From positions 1 to 22,668 of the forward strand of contig CAJTZR010000018.1 in the NCBI GenBank assembly GCA_910584035.1: a DNA stretch of 22,668 nucleotides. The letters are read 5' to 3'. The notes beneath the pieces are model-generated. The model ran no database searches. It saw nothing but the letters and a program-made list of their open reading frames with translations, and was not told the origin of the DNA. Position numbers and translations under genes: made by a program. Below, piece by piece: positions 9,178 through 16,595 of the stretch (positions are counted from its first letter, which is position 1; each line of letters starts with the position of its first letter). The stretch comes from an uncultured Christensenella sp. (lineage in GTDB: Bacteria; Bacillota; Clostridia; Christensenellales; UBA3700).

Positions 9178-10616
9178 TTTGTATCCAATAACTCCTCTAA
9201 AGTTTTTTTATCATTATAAGGATATTTTTTACCATTTTTTTCAAAATATTCCTCACTGCCTTTGCCCGCTAGAATAATTGTGTCATAACACTCAGCCAGT
9301 TCTATTGCTTTTTTTACTGCTTGGCGTCTATCCTCAATCATATACAGCTTACTTTTATCTATTATTCCCAAAGATATATCTTCCATAATACTAACAGGTT
9401 CTTCACTGCGAGGATTGTCAGATGTAACTATAACTATATCCGCTAAATTTTCTGCAACTTCTCCCATTTTATGTCGTTTATCCTTATCCCTATCACCACC
9501 AGCACCAAACACAAGTATTATTTTCCCATAAGTCAGCTTTTTAAATTCCACCAAAATATTTTGCAAACCATCTGGCGTATGTGCATAATCAATAACATAG
9601 TTAATATTATTGTATTTATAAACATTTGCTCTACCAGATAGTGGCGGTACCTCTCTTAATGCGGTTATCAAATGATTAATTCTTACGCCCATTAACTTGC
9701 AAGCTACTAAACTAGCCAAAATATTGTAAATATTATACTTTCCTACTAGTTCGCTCTCAAAATAAGTAGTTTCTCTAAATAAATTCACATTAAATCTACT
9801 ACCTTCGTGGGATAACTCATACTTTCCAACAGAAATATCCGCCATTTTATCCACAGCATATGTAATATTCGGTAACAATAGTTTATCTGCCAATCTCATA
9901 CCGCTTGCATCGTCAATATTGATAATAGAGATTTGTGCAAAACCATCTAAAAAGAAAGAATGTTTTACTTTCTCAATATTATCCATACTTCCAAAAAAGT
10001 CTAAGTGGTCTTGAGATAGATTCGTAAAAATTCCAATATTATACCTAATTCCGCATACCTTTTTTAAATAAATTGCGTGGCTTGAAACTTCCATTACTAC
10101 AACGCCAACTCCCGCACTTTCCATTACATTCAAAATAAAATGCAATTCCATTGGGTCAGGTGTTGTCATATTCAGCTCAAAGCGTTGCTTACCAATCATA
10201 TAATAGCCCGTTCCAATCAAACCACACATTACATTGTTTTTTGTAAGCAAACTCCATATCAAATACGCTGTAGTAGACTTTCCGTTTGTGCCAACTACTG
10301 CAATCATTTTCATTCTATCGCAAGACTTATGATAATAGTTTTTGGCAAGTAAGGCATACCCCTCACGTATATTTTTTAATTTAATTACTGGGATATTGTT
10401 TGGCACTTTGACATACTTATCCACAACAAGTAAACTAGCACCATTTTGTACGGCTTTTTGCATACTCTCCATACCTCTCTCATCAGTATGCAAACAAATA
10501 AAACAATCATTTTCGCCTATATATTCCGCTTTGTGCGTAATGTTTTTAATATCAGTTACTCTAGCTTCAGTAAGCCACTCAAACTCTATGCCGTCCATTA
10601 AATCTTTTAAATTCAT
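9168..10616 (-). CDS. murE: UDP-MurNAc-tripeptide synthetase MurE (meso-DAP type)
   Basis: Mur ligase that adds the third stem-peptide amino acid to UDP-MurNAc-L-Ala-D-Glu. The 482-aa protein has the ATP loop GTNGKST (109-115), the segment VMEVSSHAIYLKKV, the NLSQDHLDFFGS motif, and a Lys at about 218 in the position usually carbamylated. The C-terminal domain contains DNPR (400-403) within TSDNPRSEEP, the signature of enzymes that add meso-diaminopimelate rather than lysine. A GAGG ribosome-binding site precedes the ATG. A possible -10 (TATAAT, 10673-10678 on the minus strand) lies upstream, but with no good -35. The gene carries two perfect DnaA-box 9-mers (9847-9855 and 10417-10425), probably by chance. 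Confidence 0.96.
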   Translation of the reverse strand: MNLKDLMDGIEFEWLTEARVTDIKNITHKAEYIGENDCFICLHTDERGMESMQKAVQNGASLLVVDKYVKVPNNIPVIKLKNIREGYALLAKNYYHKSCDRMKMIAVVGTNGKSTTAYLIWSLLTKNNVMCGLIGTGYYMIGKQRFELNMTTPDPMELHFILNVMESAGVGVVVMEVSSHAIYLKKVCGIRYNIGIFTNLSQDHLDFFGSMDNIEKVKHSFFLDGFAQISIINIDDASGMRLADKLLLPNITYAVDKMADISVGKYELSHEGSRFNVNLFRETTYFESELVGKYNIYNILASLVACKLMGVRINHLITALREVPPLSGRANVYKYNNINYVIDYAHTPDGLQNILVEFKKLTYGKIILVFGAGGDRDKDKRHKMGEVAENLADIVIVTSDNPRSEEPVSIMEDISLGIIDKSKLYMIEDRRQAVKKAIELAECYDTIILAGKGSEEYFEKNGKKYPYNDKKTLEELLDTKWK

Positions 10617-11053
10617 GTTTTGCCTCTTTTTTAATTTTAATCAACGATATATTTTATTATCGGACAGGCAATATTATACCTACACACAAATAAAACACCT
10701 TTTTTCCATAAAACAATTTACAAATCATTTTGCAGTAAATTTACTTGTTCTAATATTCAAAGTTTGATAGAATTTTTTATTAACCATTTAACAAATACAT
10801 ACGTTAATTAAAACTTTTAACCAAAAGTCCCATCCTATAATTATTGATTTAACCCAGTAAATTTATTTAAAATAACTATTAAATTTTTAAACATCACAAT
10901 AGCAATACTCAACCATAATTTTTGTCTACATTATTACTTGCAATTATTGACATCATCCAATTGCAACTAGCCTAATTATTTTGTTGCAAATAACTAATTA
11001 TTCTATTGTAACTACTTGCATTATTAAATAACTTATCCAAATTATAAAATAAC
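10617..11053. other. AT-rich spacer between ftsI and murE
   Basis: No gene is visible. The part nearest ftsI holds repeated TTGCAA-type words and a set of overlapping inverted repeats (10938-10989, listed separately). The word AATAACTTATCC occurs twice near the ftsI stop codon. The part nearest murE has a TATAAT at 10673-10678 on the minus strand that could be the -10 of a murE promoter. Confidence 0.5.
10938..10989. repeat. Mutually exclusive inverted repeats downstream of ftsI
   Basis: Three arms are present: TTGCAATT (10938-10945), AATTGCAAC (10959-10967) and GTTGCAA (10983-10989). The middle arm can pair perfectly with the first (8 bp, loop of 13 nt) or with the third (7 bp, loop of 15 nt) but not both, a layout like a simple RNA switch. 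There is no T-run, so this is not a normal terminator, and AT-rich composition makes chance pairing quite possible. Confidence 0.4.
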
Positions 11054-12967
11054 TTATCCGCCAATTCTAACCAAAGCTACAGTATTGTATCTAGTATCCG
11101 CATTAGGTGCTGGCAACTGTCCAACAACTTTATTACCTTCACCCTCTACTTCGTATGGTATTCCTAGATTTTTAAGTACTTTTATAGCTTCGTCAACACT
11201 CATATCCATCAAATTTGGCATAGGTACAACCTTACCTAACACTTTCAAATCATTTTCAGAATAATGAGGTTTGTATCCTTTATAGTTGAAAATATTTGCA
11301 AACAATTCACCAACATAAGGACCAGCAACCAAGCTACCATAATAAACATATCCAACTGGCTCGTCAACAGTCATCAAGCACAAATAATCGTCACCCTCAA
11401 CACTAGCAAAGCCAAGGAAAGAAGACACATATTTTCCTCTTGCTATTGTTCCGTTTTCGTATTTTTGAGCAGTACCAGTCTTTCCACCAATCTTATATCC
11501 AGGGATATAAGCATACTTACCACTACCTTGCTCCACAACACCATACAACATCTCTTTCACTTTTTCAGAAGTTTCAGCACTAATAACTCTACCACCAACT
11601 TGTGGCGAATTACTTTGCACAACACCAAAATTGCTGTCAGTGATATTGTTCAAAATATAAGGAGTAATTTTATTTCCACCATTAATGCAACTACTTACAG
11701 CAGTACATAAACCTATAGGAGTAACCGCAACCGCTTGACCAAATCCAATTCTCGCCAAATCAACATTTTTTACAAGACTCTCTTGCAACATAATGCCTTT
11801 ACCTTCACCAACCAAATCAACACCAGTCTTTTGATTAATGCCAAAATCTCTTAAGTAACTATACATAGTTTTTGTACCAACTTTAGTTGCAATATCCATA
11901 AATACGCAGTTACAGCTGTTGCAAACCCCCTCTGCAAAAGTTTGAGAGCCGTGACCTATTGAACGCCAACATTTAATACGCTTGCCGTCAACTATCCTAG
12001 AACCATTGCAGTAAAATCTATGGCTGTCGGAATATGCGTTTTCCTCAAGTCCAATAGCTGTTGTAAGAATTTTAAAAGTTGAACCAGGCTCATAAACGTT
12101 GGAAACCATACTATTTTTTGCCATACTATACAATGCATCTAAATTATCACGAGGGATATTGTTCAAATCAAAAGTCGGTGCTTGTGCCATTGCCAATATT
12201 TCACCAGTTTTTGGATTCATAACAATGCAGTTTGCACCTTTTGCACTAAAATCAACTACTGCATCTTTAACAATTTTTTCAGCAAATGATTGAATGTTAA
12301 AATCAATAGTCAAACTAACTGTCATACCATCAATACTTGGCAAATAACCAGTTATATTATTTGGCAATTCTTTACCAACCAAGTCTGTTTGTGTTAATAT
12401 CTGCCCATTTACACCTTTTAAATACTTGTCATAGTACTTTTCAACACCAAATTGTCCCACACCATCAACATTTGTAAAGCCTAAAATTTGTGACATAAAA
12501 TCACCATAAGGAAAATATCTCACACTTTCCTCAGAAAAATAAACACCATTATAATTCTGACTTGAGATTGCCATCATTTGCTCTTTAGTCAACTTTTTGG
12601 CAACAGTAATCTCAGACACACCTTTTTTGTTAATTTTATTATAAATTGTGTTATAATCTTTATTTAAAGCAACGGAAATAGCACCAGCAACTGCCTTAAC
12701 ATCTGTTATAGAGTTAGGGCGTACATACAAGGTATACGCAGTTTTTGTATCTGCAACAACAACGCCGTTTCTGTCAGTAATGTCACCACGTGTTGCTTGC
12801 ATAGGCAAATCACGTGTCCATTGAGATAACGCTCTATTTGTTATAGATTTACTTGCAATAATTTGCAAATAAGCCAGTCTAACAATTATTGCTATAAACA
12901 AAAAAGCAATTAGTATAAAAATTGCAATAAGCCTTTTACTTAAATTTGAATTTGTAATTTTAGACAT
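11054..12967 (-). CDS. ftsI: Class B penicillin-binding protein (FtsI/SpoVD type) with PASTA domain
   Basis: Membrane-anchored DD-transpeptidase that crosslinks septal peptidoglycan with FtsW. The 637-aa protein has a short cytoplasmic tail, one membrane segment (about 11-34), the class B dimerisation domain with RGDITDRNG (60-68), and the transpeptidase domain with catalytic STFK (296-299), SCN (351-353) and KTG (496-498). A single PASTA domain lies at about 577-637. This layout matches SpoVD and the clostridial division PBP. Only one such gene is seen here, so a septal or a sporulation role cannot be separated by sequence alone; the dcw position favours division. The ATG at 12967 has GAGG 5 nt upstream, while an in-frame ATG at 13000 has no ribosome-binding site. 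Confidence 0.94.
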   Translation of the reverse strand: MSKITNSNLSKRLIAIFILIAFLFIAIIVRLAYLQIIASKSITNRALSQWTRDLPMQATRGDITDRNGVVVADTKTAYTLYVRPNSITDVKAVAGAISVALNKDYNTIYNKINKKGVSEITVAKKLTKEQMMAISSQNYNGVYFSEESVRYFPYGDFMSQILGFTNVDGVGQFGVEKYYDKYLKGVNGQILTQTDLVGKELPNNITGYLPSIDGMTVSLTIDFNIQSFAEKIVKDAVVDFSAKGANCIVMNPKTGEILAMAQAPTFDLNNIPRDNLDALYSMAKNSMVSNVYEPGSTFKILTTAIGLEENAYSDSHRFYCNGSRIVDGKRIKCWRSIGHGSQTFAEGVCNSCNCVFMDIATKVGTKTMYSYLRDFGINQKTGVDLVGEGKGIMLQESLVKNVDLARIGFGQAVAVTPIGLCTAVSSCINGGNKITPYILNNITDSNFGVVQSNSPQVGGRVISAETSEKVKEMLYGVVEQGSGKYAYIPGYKIGGKTGTAQKYENGTIARGKYVSSFLGFASVEGDDYLCLMTVDEPVGYVYYGSLVAGPYVGELFANIFNYKGYKPHYSENDLKVLGKVVPMPNLMDMSVDEAIKVLKNLGIPYEVEGEGNKVVGQLPAPNADTRYNTVALVRIGG

Positions 12968-12972
12968 ATTAA

Positions 12973-12976
12973 CCTC
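12973..12976 (-). promoter_or_regulatory. Shine-Dalgarno site that fixes the ftsI start
   Basis: GAGG (within GCGAGG) on the minus strand, 5 nt before the ATG at 12967. It supports the start MSKITN over the upstream in-frame ATG at 13000. Confidence 0.65.
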
Positions 12977-13172
12977 GCTTTCTCTAAAAAATATATGCAA
13001 AAAAAATGGCTAATATTCTTTTTACAAGTACAAGTCCTCTTGCAAAAAAACATTATCCATTTTTTATTAATTTTAATATTATTTTATTTCAAATTAAAAA
13101 ATTTTCAGTTGTTTATTTAATAATGCATTGTCAATCTACACAAAAAAAGTTATTTTATGATTCCTTAAAAGC

Positions 13173-13291
13173 AAATAGCTATTTTGCTTTAATTTACGAA
13201 TTACTAGCAAATATATTTGCGAGCCAATATATTTTGCTTTGGCTTACAAATTGCAAGCATATATATTATAGAGTAATATATATTTACTCTA
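13173..13291. repeat. Chain of four short palindromes upstream of ftsI
   Basis: Four dyads follow one another: AAATAGCTATTT (13173-13184, perfect); GCAAATATATTTGC (13207-13220, perfect); AGCCAA with TTGGCT (13222-13227 and 13239-13244); and TAGAGTAA with TTACTCTA (13269-13276 and 13284-13291, 7-nt loop). The word AGCCAATATATT recurs at 13306-13317. A 109-codon plus-strand frame crosses this region but looks like AT-rich noise. The stretch could be a structured leader of ftsI or a remnant of mobile DNA. Confidence 0.45.
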
Positions 13292-13450
13292 GATTATTAA
13301 TTACAAGCCAATATATTGTGAGAGTAAATATATAATTTAATAATCACTTATTATGACAAAATGTTGCCTTTACGCTTGCAATATCTCTTTAATCAAAGTT
13401 TATTCTATTTTTTATAATTATTCAAAACTACAAATTTCCCCACAAAAAGC

Positions 13451-13549
13451 TATATTATCAGAAGCCGTATATTTACCCCACAAAAAAGTTATTTTGTGGG
13501 GACCCCGATAGCAACACGTAGTGGCATTTGACATCAGCAATTGTTAATT
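13451..13549. repeat. 99-bp hairpin repeat, copy 1
   Basis: The last 74 bp (13476-13549) match copy 2 at 69 of 74 positions; the first 13 bp of the upstream 25 bp also match. It contains a perfect 10-bp stem, CCCCACAAAA (13476-13485) with TTTTGTGGGG (13492-13501), around a 6-nt loop. The stem is followed by ACCCC and a conserved tail containing GTGGCATTTGACATCAGC. An isolated left-arm-like sequence (CCCCACAAAAAGCTAT) lies at 13438-13453. No coding capacity or transposase is associated. It looks like a small non-autonomous dispersed element. Confidence 0.75.
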
Positions 13550-13635
13550 AAAATAGTGTCAAGCTTGATTTATTCATTAAAAAACGTCAGCTTTTGTTTA
13601 AATTTAAGTTCTCTCAAATTAAATCACACATAATT

Positions 13636-13734
13636 TATATTATCGGAAATTATCCATACACCCCACAAAAAAGCTATTTTGTGGGGACCCCAATAGCGAC
13701 ACAAAGTGGCATTTGACATCAGCAATTGTTAATT
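13636..13734. repeat. 99-bp hairpin repeat, copy 2
   Basis: Second copy, in the same orientation and 185 bp further on, with the same 10-bp stem (13661-13670 with 13677-13686). The loop differs by one base and the stem is unchanged. The tail ending AGCAATTGTTAATT is identical to copy 1. Confidence 0.75.
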
Positions 13735-13762
13735 CAAACTGGAAGTGCTTGTGTAACTAAGC

Positions 13763-13806
13763 TGTATTGCACTAGCAATACAAAATTTTAAGCTCGCTTA
13801 AAATTT
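13763..13806. repeat. Two adjacent perfect hairpins
   Basis: TGTATTGC (13763-13770) pairs with GCAATACA (13775-13782) across a 4-nt loop. Starting at 13783, AAATTTTAAGC (13783-13793) pairs with GCTTAAAATTT (13796-13806) across 2 nt. The second resembles the GAGCTTCGCTC hairpin inside the 147-bp repeats, so it may be a diverged relative. Neither is followed by a clear T-run. Confidence 0.55.
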
Positions 13807-13970
13807 ACTTCCTATAGTTTGTATTATTAGCAAGTAAAACATATTTTTTAGTTAGTAAAACTAATTCATATTGTTACAACTTAATTATCCAAATATCCAA
13901 CTAAAAAACAATAACATTGCTCAAATTTAAGATAAATCAAATTTAATAACAAAAAACTTTAATATTATAT

Positions 13971-14004
13971 TAAAATAAAACTCCCACCCTATAAAAGAGT
14001 GGGA
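13971..14004 (-). terminator. Rho-independent terminator for the mraZ-rsmH-ftsL-position transcript
   Basis: Read on the minus strand, TCCCACTC (14004-13997) pairs with GGGTGGGA (13989-13982), 8 bp with one G-U and a 7-nt loop, and is followed by G then TTTTATTTTA. It is the most GC-rich stem in this spacer. It would end transcripts from mraZ after they read through the 147-bp repeats, and would separate that unit from ftsI. The opposite strand also has a short T-tract (ATTTT), so weak bidirectional action is possible. Confidence 0.6.
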
Positions 14005-14043
14005 ATTTTATGAAATTGAAAAGATTATAAAGATTATAACATA

Positions 14044-14190
14044 TATTTAAAATTATTCTAATTTATAGAATAATTTTTAAATTACTATCGTAATTTGAGC
14101 TTCGCTCTTAAATATACTTTTGAAAAGCCGTCATCACTGTAAAATGTGGCTTTGCCACGCTTTACGATGCCTTTTAGGGCTTTTTAACAT
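14044..14190. repeat. 147-bp tandem repeat, copy 1
   Basis: First of two nearly identical units (142 of 147 positions match copy 2). Each folds into three hairpins: a 12-bp perfect stem (AAAATTATTCTA 14049-14060 with TAGAATAATTTT 14066-14077); a small GAGC/GCTC stem; and a long nested stem at 14123-14184. The nested stem pairs AAAAGCC (14123-14129) with GGCTTTT (14178-14184), CATC (14132-14135) with GATG (14166-14169), GTAAA (14139-14143) with TTTAC (14161-14165), and GTGGC (14146-14150) with GCCAC (14154-14158). No open reading frame of note crosses it. It lies just downstream of the ftsL-position gene and is probably transcribed. Confidence 0.85.
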
Positions 14191-14337
14191 TATTTAAAAT
14201 CATTCTAATTTATAGAATAATTTTTAAATTACTAGCGTAATTTGAGCTTCGCTCTTAAATATACTTTTGAAAAGCCGTCATCACTGTAAAATGTGGCTTT
14301 GCCACGCTTTACGATGCCTTTTGTAGCTTTTTAACAT
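14191..14337. repeat. 147-bp tandem repeat, copy 2
   Basis: Directly abuts copy 1. It differs at five positions: one mismatch in the AT-rich stem, one in the spacer and three beside the base of the nested stem (GGGC becomes TAGC), leaving a 6-bp AAAAGC/GCTTTT closing stem. The inner stem parts are unchanged. Confidence 0.85.
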
Positions 14338-14424
14338 TATTTAAAATCACTCTAATTTATAGAAAATTTTAAATTTCTATCGTAATTTTAAGTTTCGCTC
14401 TACAATTTATTTTTAAATGCTGTC
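14338..14424. repeat. 147-bp tandem repeat, diverged partial copy 3
   Basis: A truncated third unit follows in register (period 147). The first 60 or so bases are recognisable, including ATCACTCTAATTTATAGAA and TTTCGCTCT. The nested hairpin is lost, and it stops just before the stop codon of the ftsL-position gene. The decay suggests this end is the oldest. Confidence 0.65.
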
Positions 14425-14432
14425 TAATTTTA

Positions 14433-14993
14433 TTATTTAAACCATTTACTAACGCTATTGCAAAAATTATCAAACCAATTAGTCTCTGTCTCATATACAT
14501 AGCCTTCTGTTTTTGTCAAACCATTGGCAGTAATTGAATCATTAACTTTGCTAACTGCATTTTGTTCAATCATTACTTGTTCTGCTGTTGGAGCAGTTGC
14601 TGCAGCATCTGCACTTACTGCAGGAATACAATTAACCAATAACATTGCAATAATCAATACAACTAATGCTGCATATACACCAATCAAAACTTTGCATTTT
14701 GTACTGATATTAAATTTAGATTTTGTCTTTTTCTTTTGTTGTACATTACTCTCTGAAATGTCAGACAACTCAATTGGTCTAAAAACATTTTCATTAGCAT
14801 AGCAGTCATATTGACGATTATAAAAGTCAATATTTTCATACTTTTGAGCGTATCTTACCTCGCTATTAGAATAATTGTAATTATCATAACCTCTAGAGGA
14901 AAAATCATTAGTATATTCATTATTGCGTAATGGTGCATAATCATTAATTCTTTCTTCTCTAACGTTTACTTCTCTTTCTCTTGTACCTAACAT
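14433..14993 (-). CDS. Single-pass membrane protein at the ftsL position
   Basis: I do not recognise the sequence family with confidence. The 186-aa protein has a long cytoplasmic N-terminal part (1-98) rich in Asn, Tyr, Asp and Arg, a Lys-rich stop before the membrane (87-101), one membrane segment (about 102-121), and a short outer part that ends in NWFDNFCNSVSKWFK, which could form an amphipathic helix. FtsL is normally found between rsmH and the PBP gene and is poorly conserved in sequence, so this may be its equivalent. However, the usual outer coiled coil with leucine heptads is not visible. GGAGGG lies 4 nt before the ATG. The gene is 175 nt after rsmH, and repeats begin at once on its 3' side. 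Confidence 0.75.
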   Translation of the reverse strand: MLGTREREVNVREERINDYAPLRNNEYTNDFSSRGYDNYNYSNSEVRYAQKYENIDFYNRQYDCYANENVFRPIELSDISESNVQQKKKTKSKFNISTKCKVLIGVYAALVVLIIAMLLVNCIPAVSADAAATAPTAEQVMIEQNAVSKVNDSITANGLTKTEGYVYETETNWFDNFCNSVSKWFK

Positions 14994-15168
14994 TTTTCCC
15001 TCCAGTCACTTTTAAAATTTAGCCTTACTTTACTGCCTAAAGTGATTTTTTGATTTTTGTTTTTTGTTCGACTTTGATTTTATTTTTGTTATTACTAGTT
15101 GCTAATCAATTTAGCTTTTGAATTTTTGTTTACTTTTAATTATTAACATATAGATTGCTTTTAATTCT

Positions 15169-16092
15169 TTAAATTTTTTCAGCAATTCTAAGTTTAGCAC
15201 TTTGAGAACGTTTGTTTTGCTCAAGTTCCTCAGCAGTCGCTGTAATAGGTTTTCTTGTAATTATCTCAATTTCTCTAACCTTGTCACAAGTACAAATAGG
15301 TTGATGTGGCGGACATATACAATCGCAATAAGCATATTGGAAAGCATTTTTTGTTATCCTATCCTCTAAGGAATGGAATGTTATTACACACATTCTACCG
15401 CCAGCATTTAATCTGCCTATCATTTGTAACAAGCTATCATACAAGCCATTTAATTCCTCATTGACCTCAATTCTGATTGCTTGAAAAACTCTCTTACAAG
15501 GATTACCGCCTTTAAATCTAACAGCAGTTGGATATGATTTTTCAATTATATCTGCAAGTTGTGCTGTACTTTCTAGCGGTCTTGCTTTTACAATGTTACT
15601 TGCAATCTTTCTTGAAAACTTTTCTTCACCATACTCAAAAAATATTTTTGCAAGTTCCCCTTCGCTATAGTTATTAACCACTTGCTTAGCAGTCAAAGAT
15701 TGCTCTCTATTCATTCGCATATCCAGTTCTGCATTGCCTAAATAGCTAAAACCTCTTTCTCTGTTGTCTAACTGATACGAACTGACACCTAAGTCCAACA
15801 ATATTCCGTCAACTTTGTCAATTCCTAAATCGTCTAATATATTTACAAGATTTTTATAATCATCGTGTATAAATATAATATTATCAAATTCTTTCAGTCT
15901 TTCTTTAGATGTAGCTAATGCTTCCAAGTCTTTATCTATCGCAATTAGCTTTCCACCATTAGTTAATCTTTTTGCTATTTGATATGAATGTCCCGCACCA
16001 CCTAAAGTGCCATCAACATAAATTCCGTTTGGTTTTATATTTAACCCATCAATGCTCTCTTGTAGCATAACCGAATAATGCTTAAATTCCAT
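15169..16092 (-). CDS. rsmH: 16S rRNA (cytosine1402-N4)-methyltransferase RsmH (MraW)
   Basis: S-adenosylmethionine-dependent enzyme that methylates N4 of C1402 in the 16S rRNA P-site. The 307-aa protein has the SAM-binding motif DGTLGGAGH (27-35), a GILLDLGVSSYQLDNRERGFSY segment, the family sequence KRVFQAIRIEVNEEL, HSLEDRITKNAF, a Cys/Pro-rich stretch (CDCICPPHQPICTC), and the C-terminal KRSQSAKLRIAEK. It starts one base after the mraZ stop (TGATATG), so the two are translationally coupled as in most bacteria. Confidence 0.97.
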   Translation of the reverse strand: MEFKHYSVMLQESIDGLNIKPNGIYVDGTLGGAGHSYQIAKRLTNGGKLIAIDKDLEALATSKERLKEFDNIIFIHDDYKNLVNILDDLGIDKVDGILLDLGVSSYQLDNRERGFSYLGNAELDMRMNREQSLTAKQVVNNYSEGELAKIFFEYGEEKFSRKIASNIVKARPLESTAQLADIIEKSYPTAVRFKGGNPCKRVFQAIRIEVNEELNGLYDSLLQMIGRLNAGGRMCVITFHSLEDRITKNAFQYAYCDCICPPHQPICTCDKVREIEIITRKPITATAEELEQNKRSQSAKLRIAEKI

Positions 16093-16093
16093 A

Positions 16094-16537
16094 TCAAATT
16101 CCGTACTCTTCTAAACCAATATCGTCTGAGCAAGAAGATTCGTACTCCTCCCAACGAGTTTTATCCCACATAACAATTCTGTCACAATCACCTACAAAGA
16201 TAACATCTTTCTTAATTCCAGCGTGTTCTCTCAAATTTGCATTTAAAGTAAATCTGCCTTGTGCGTCCTCATCAATCGGATAAACATTTGAAAGATAAAC
16301 CATCAACTTTTTACGCTTTTCCCTAGGCACACCAATATCTTGAATTCTCTCACCAATTTTCTTGATTGTGCTTGCTGGCAAAATCACCAAACTACCATCT
16401 TCATTTTTTGCTATACAAAATGGATTTTCTTTGCTTGGTCTTAACTCATCTCTCAATAATTCTTCTCTTAAACGTGAAGGTATTCTTAGTCTGTATTTGC
16501 TATCTAAGTTATGTTCATATTTTCCGTAAAATAACAT
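16094..16537 (-). CDS. mraZ: Transcriptional regulator MraZ
   Basis: First gene of the dcw cluster. MraZ is a ring-forming DNA-binding protein with two AbrB/SpoVT-like halves; it binds repeats in its own promoter region. The 147-aa protein is full length and has both family motifs: DSKYR (12-16) in the first half and DAQGR (91-95) in the second. The ATG at 16537 has GGGAGG 6 nt upstream. A good promoter and candidate MraZ boxes lie immediately in front, which suggests autoregulation of mraZ-rsmH and the ftsL-position gene. Confidence 0.97.
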   Translation of the reverse strand: MLFYGKYEHNLDSKYRLRIPSRLREELLRDELRPSKENPFCIAKNEDGSLVILPASTIKKIGERIQDIGVPREKRKKLMVYLSNVYPIDEDAQGRFTLNANLREHAGIKKDVIFVGDCDRIVMWDKTRWEEYESSCSDDIGLEEYGI

Positions 16538-16566
16538 ACAATACCTCCCGTTTTTGTTACAATGAT

Positions 16567-16595
16567 ATTATAGCACCACTTTTGTCCTTTTGCAA
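16567..16595 (-). promoter_or_regulatory. dcw promoter upstream of mraZ
   Basis: On the minus strand, TTGCAA (16590-16595) is followed after exactly 17 nt by TATAAT (16567-16572). TG one base upstream of the -10 gives an extended -10. The start would fall near 16560, leaving a short leader of about 22 nt with a good ribosome-binding site. Confidence 0.75.

Noticed and set aside
9847..10425. Two perfect DnaA boxes (9847-9855 and 10417-10425)
   Set aside because: Both lie inside the murE coding sequence 560 bp apart with no clustering, so chance is the simplest reading. They also lower confidence in single boxes elsewhere.
11264..11710. A 148-codon plus-strand frame inside ftsI
   Set aside because: It is antisense to the catalytic region of the penicillin-binding protein, is rich in Ser/Thr/Asn as expected from a reversed coding strand, and has no ribosome-binding site.
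13006..13335. A 109-codon plus-strand frame upstream of ftsI
   Set aside because: Composition is Ile/Tyr/Phe/Asn-rich as in random AT-rich DNA, it crosses several palindromes and repeats, and no family resemblance or Shine-Dalgarno site is seen.
13451..14424. The repeats as a CRISPR array
   Set aside because: The units are 99 and 147 bp, abutting or irregularly spaced, without uniform unique spacers, and no cas gene is present.
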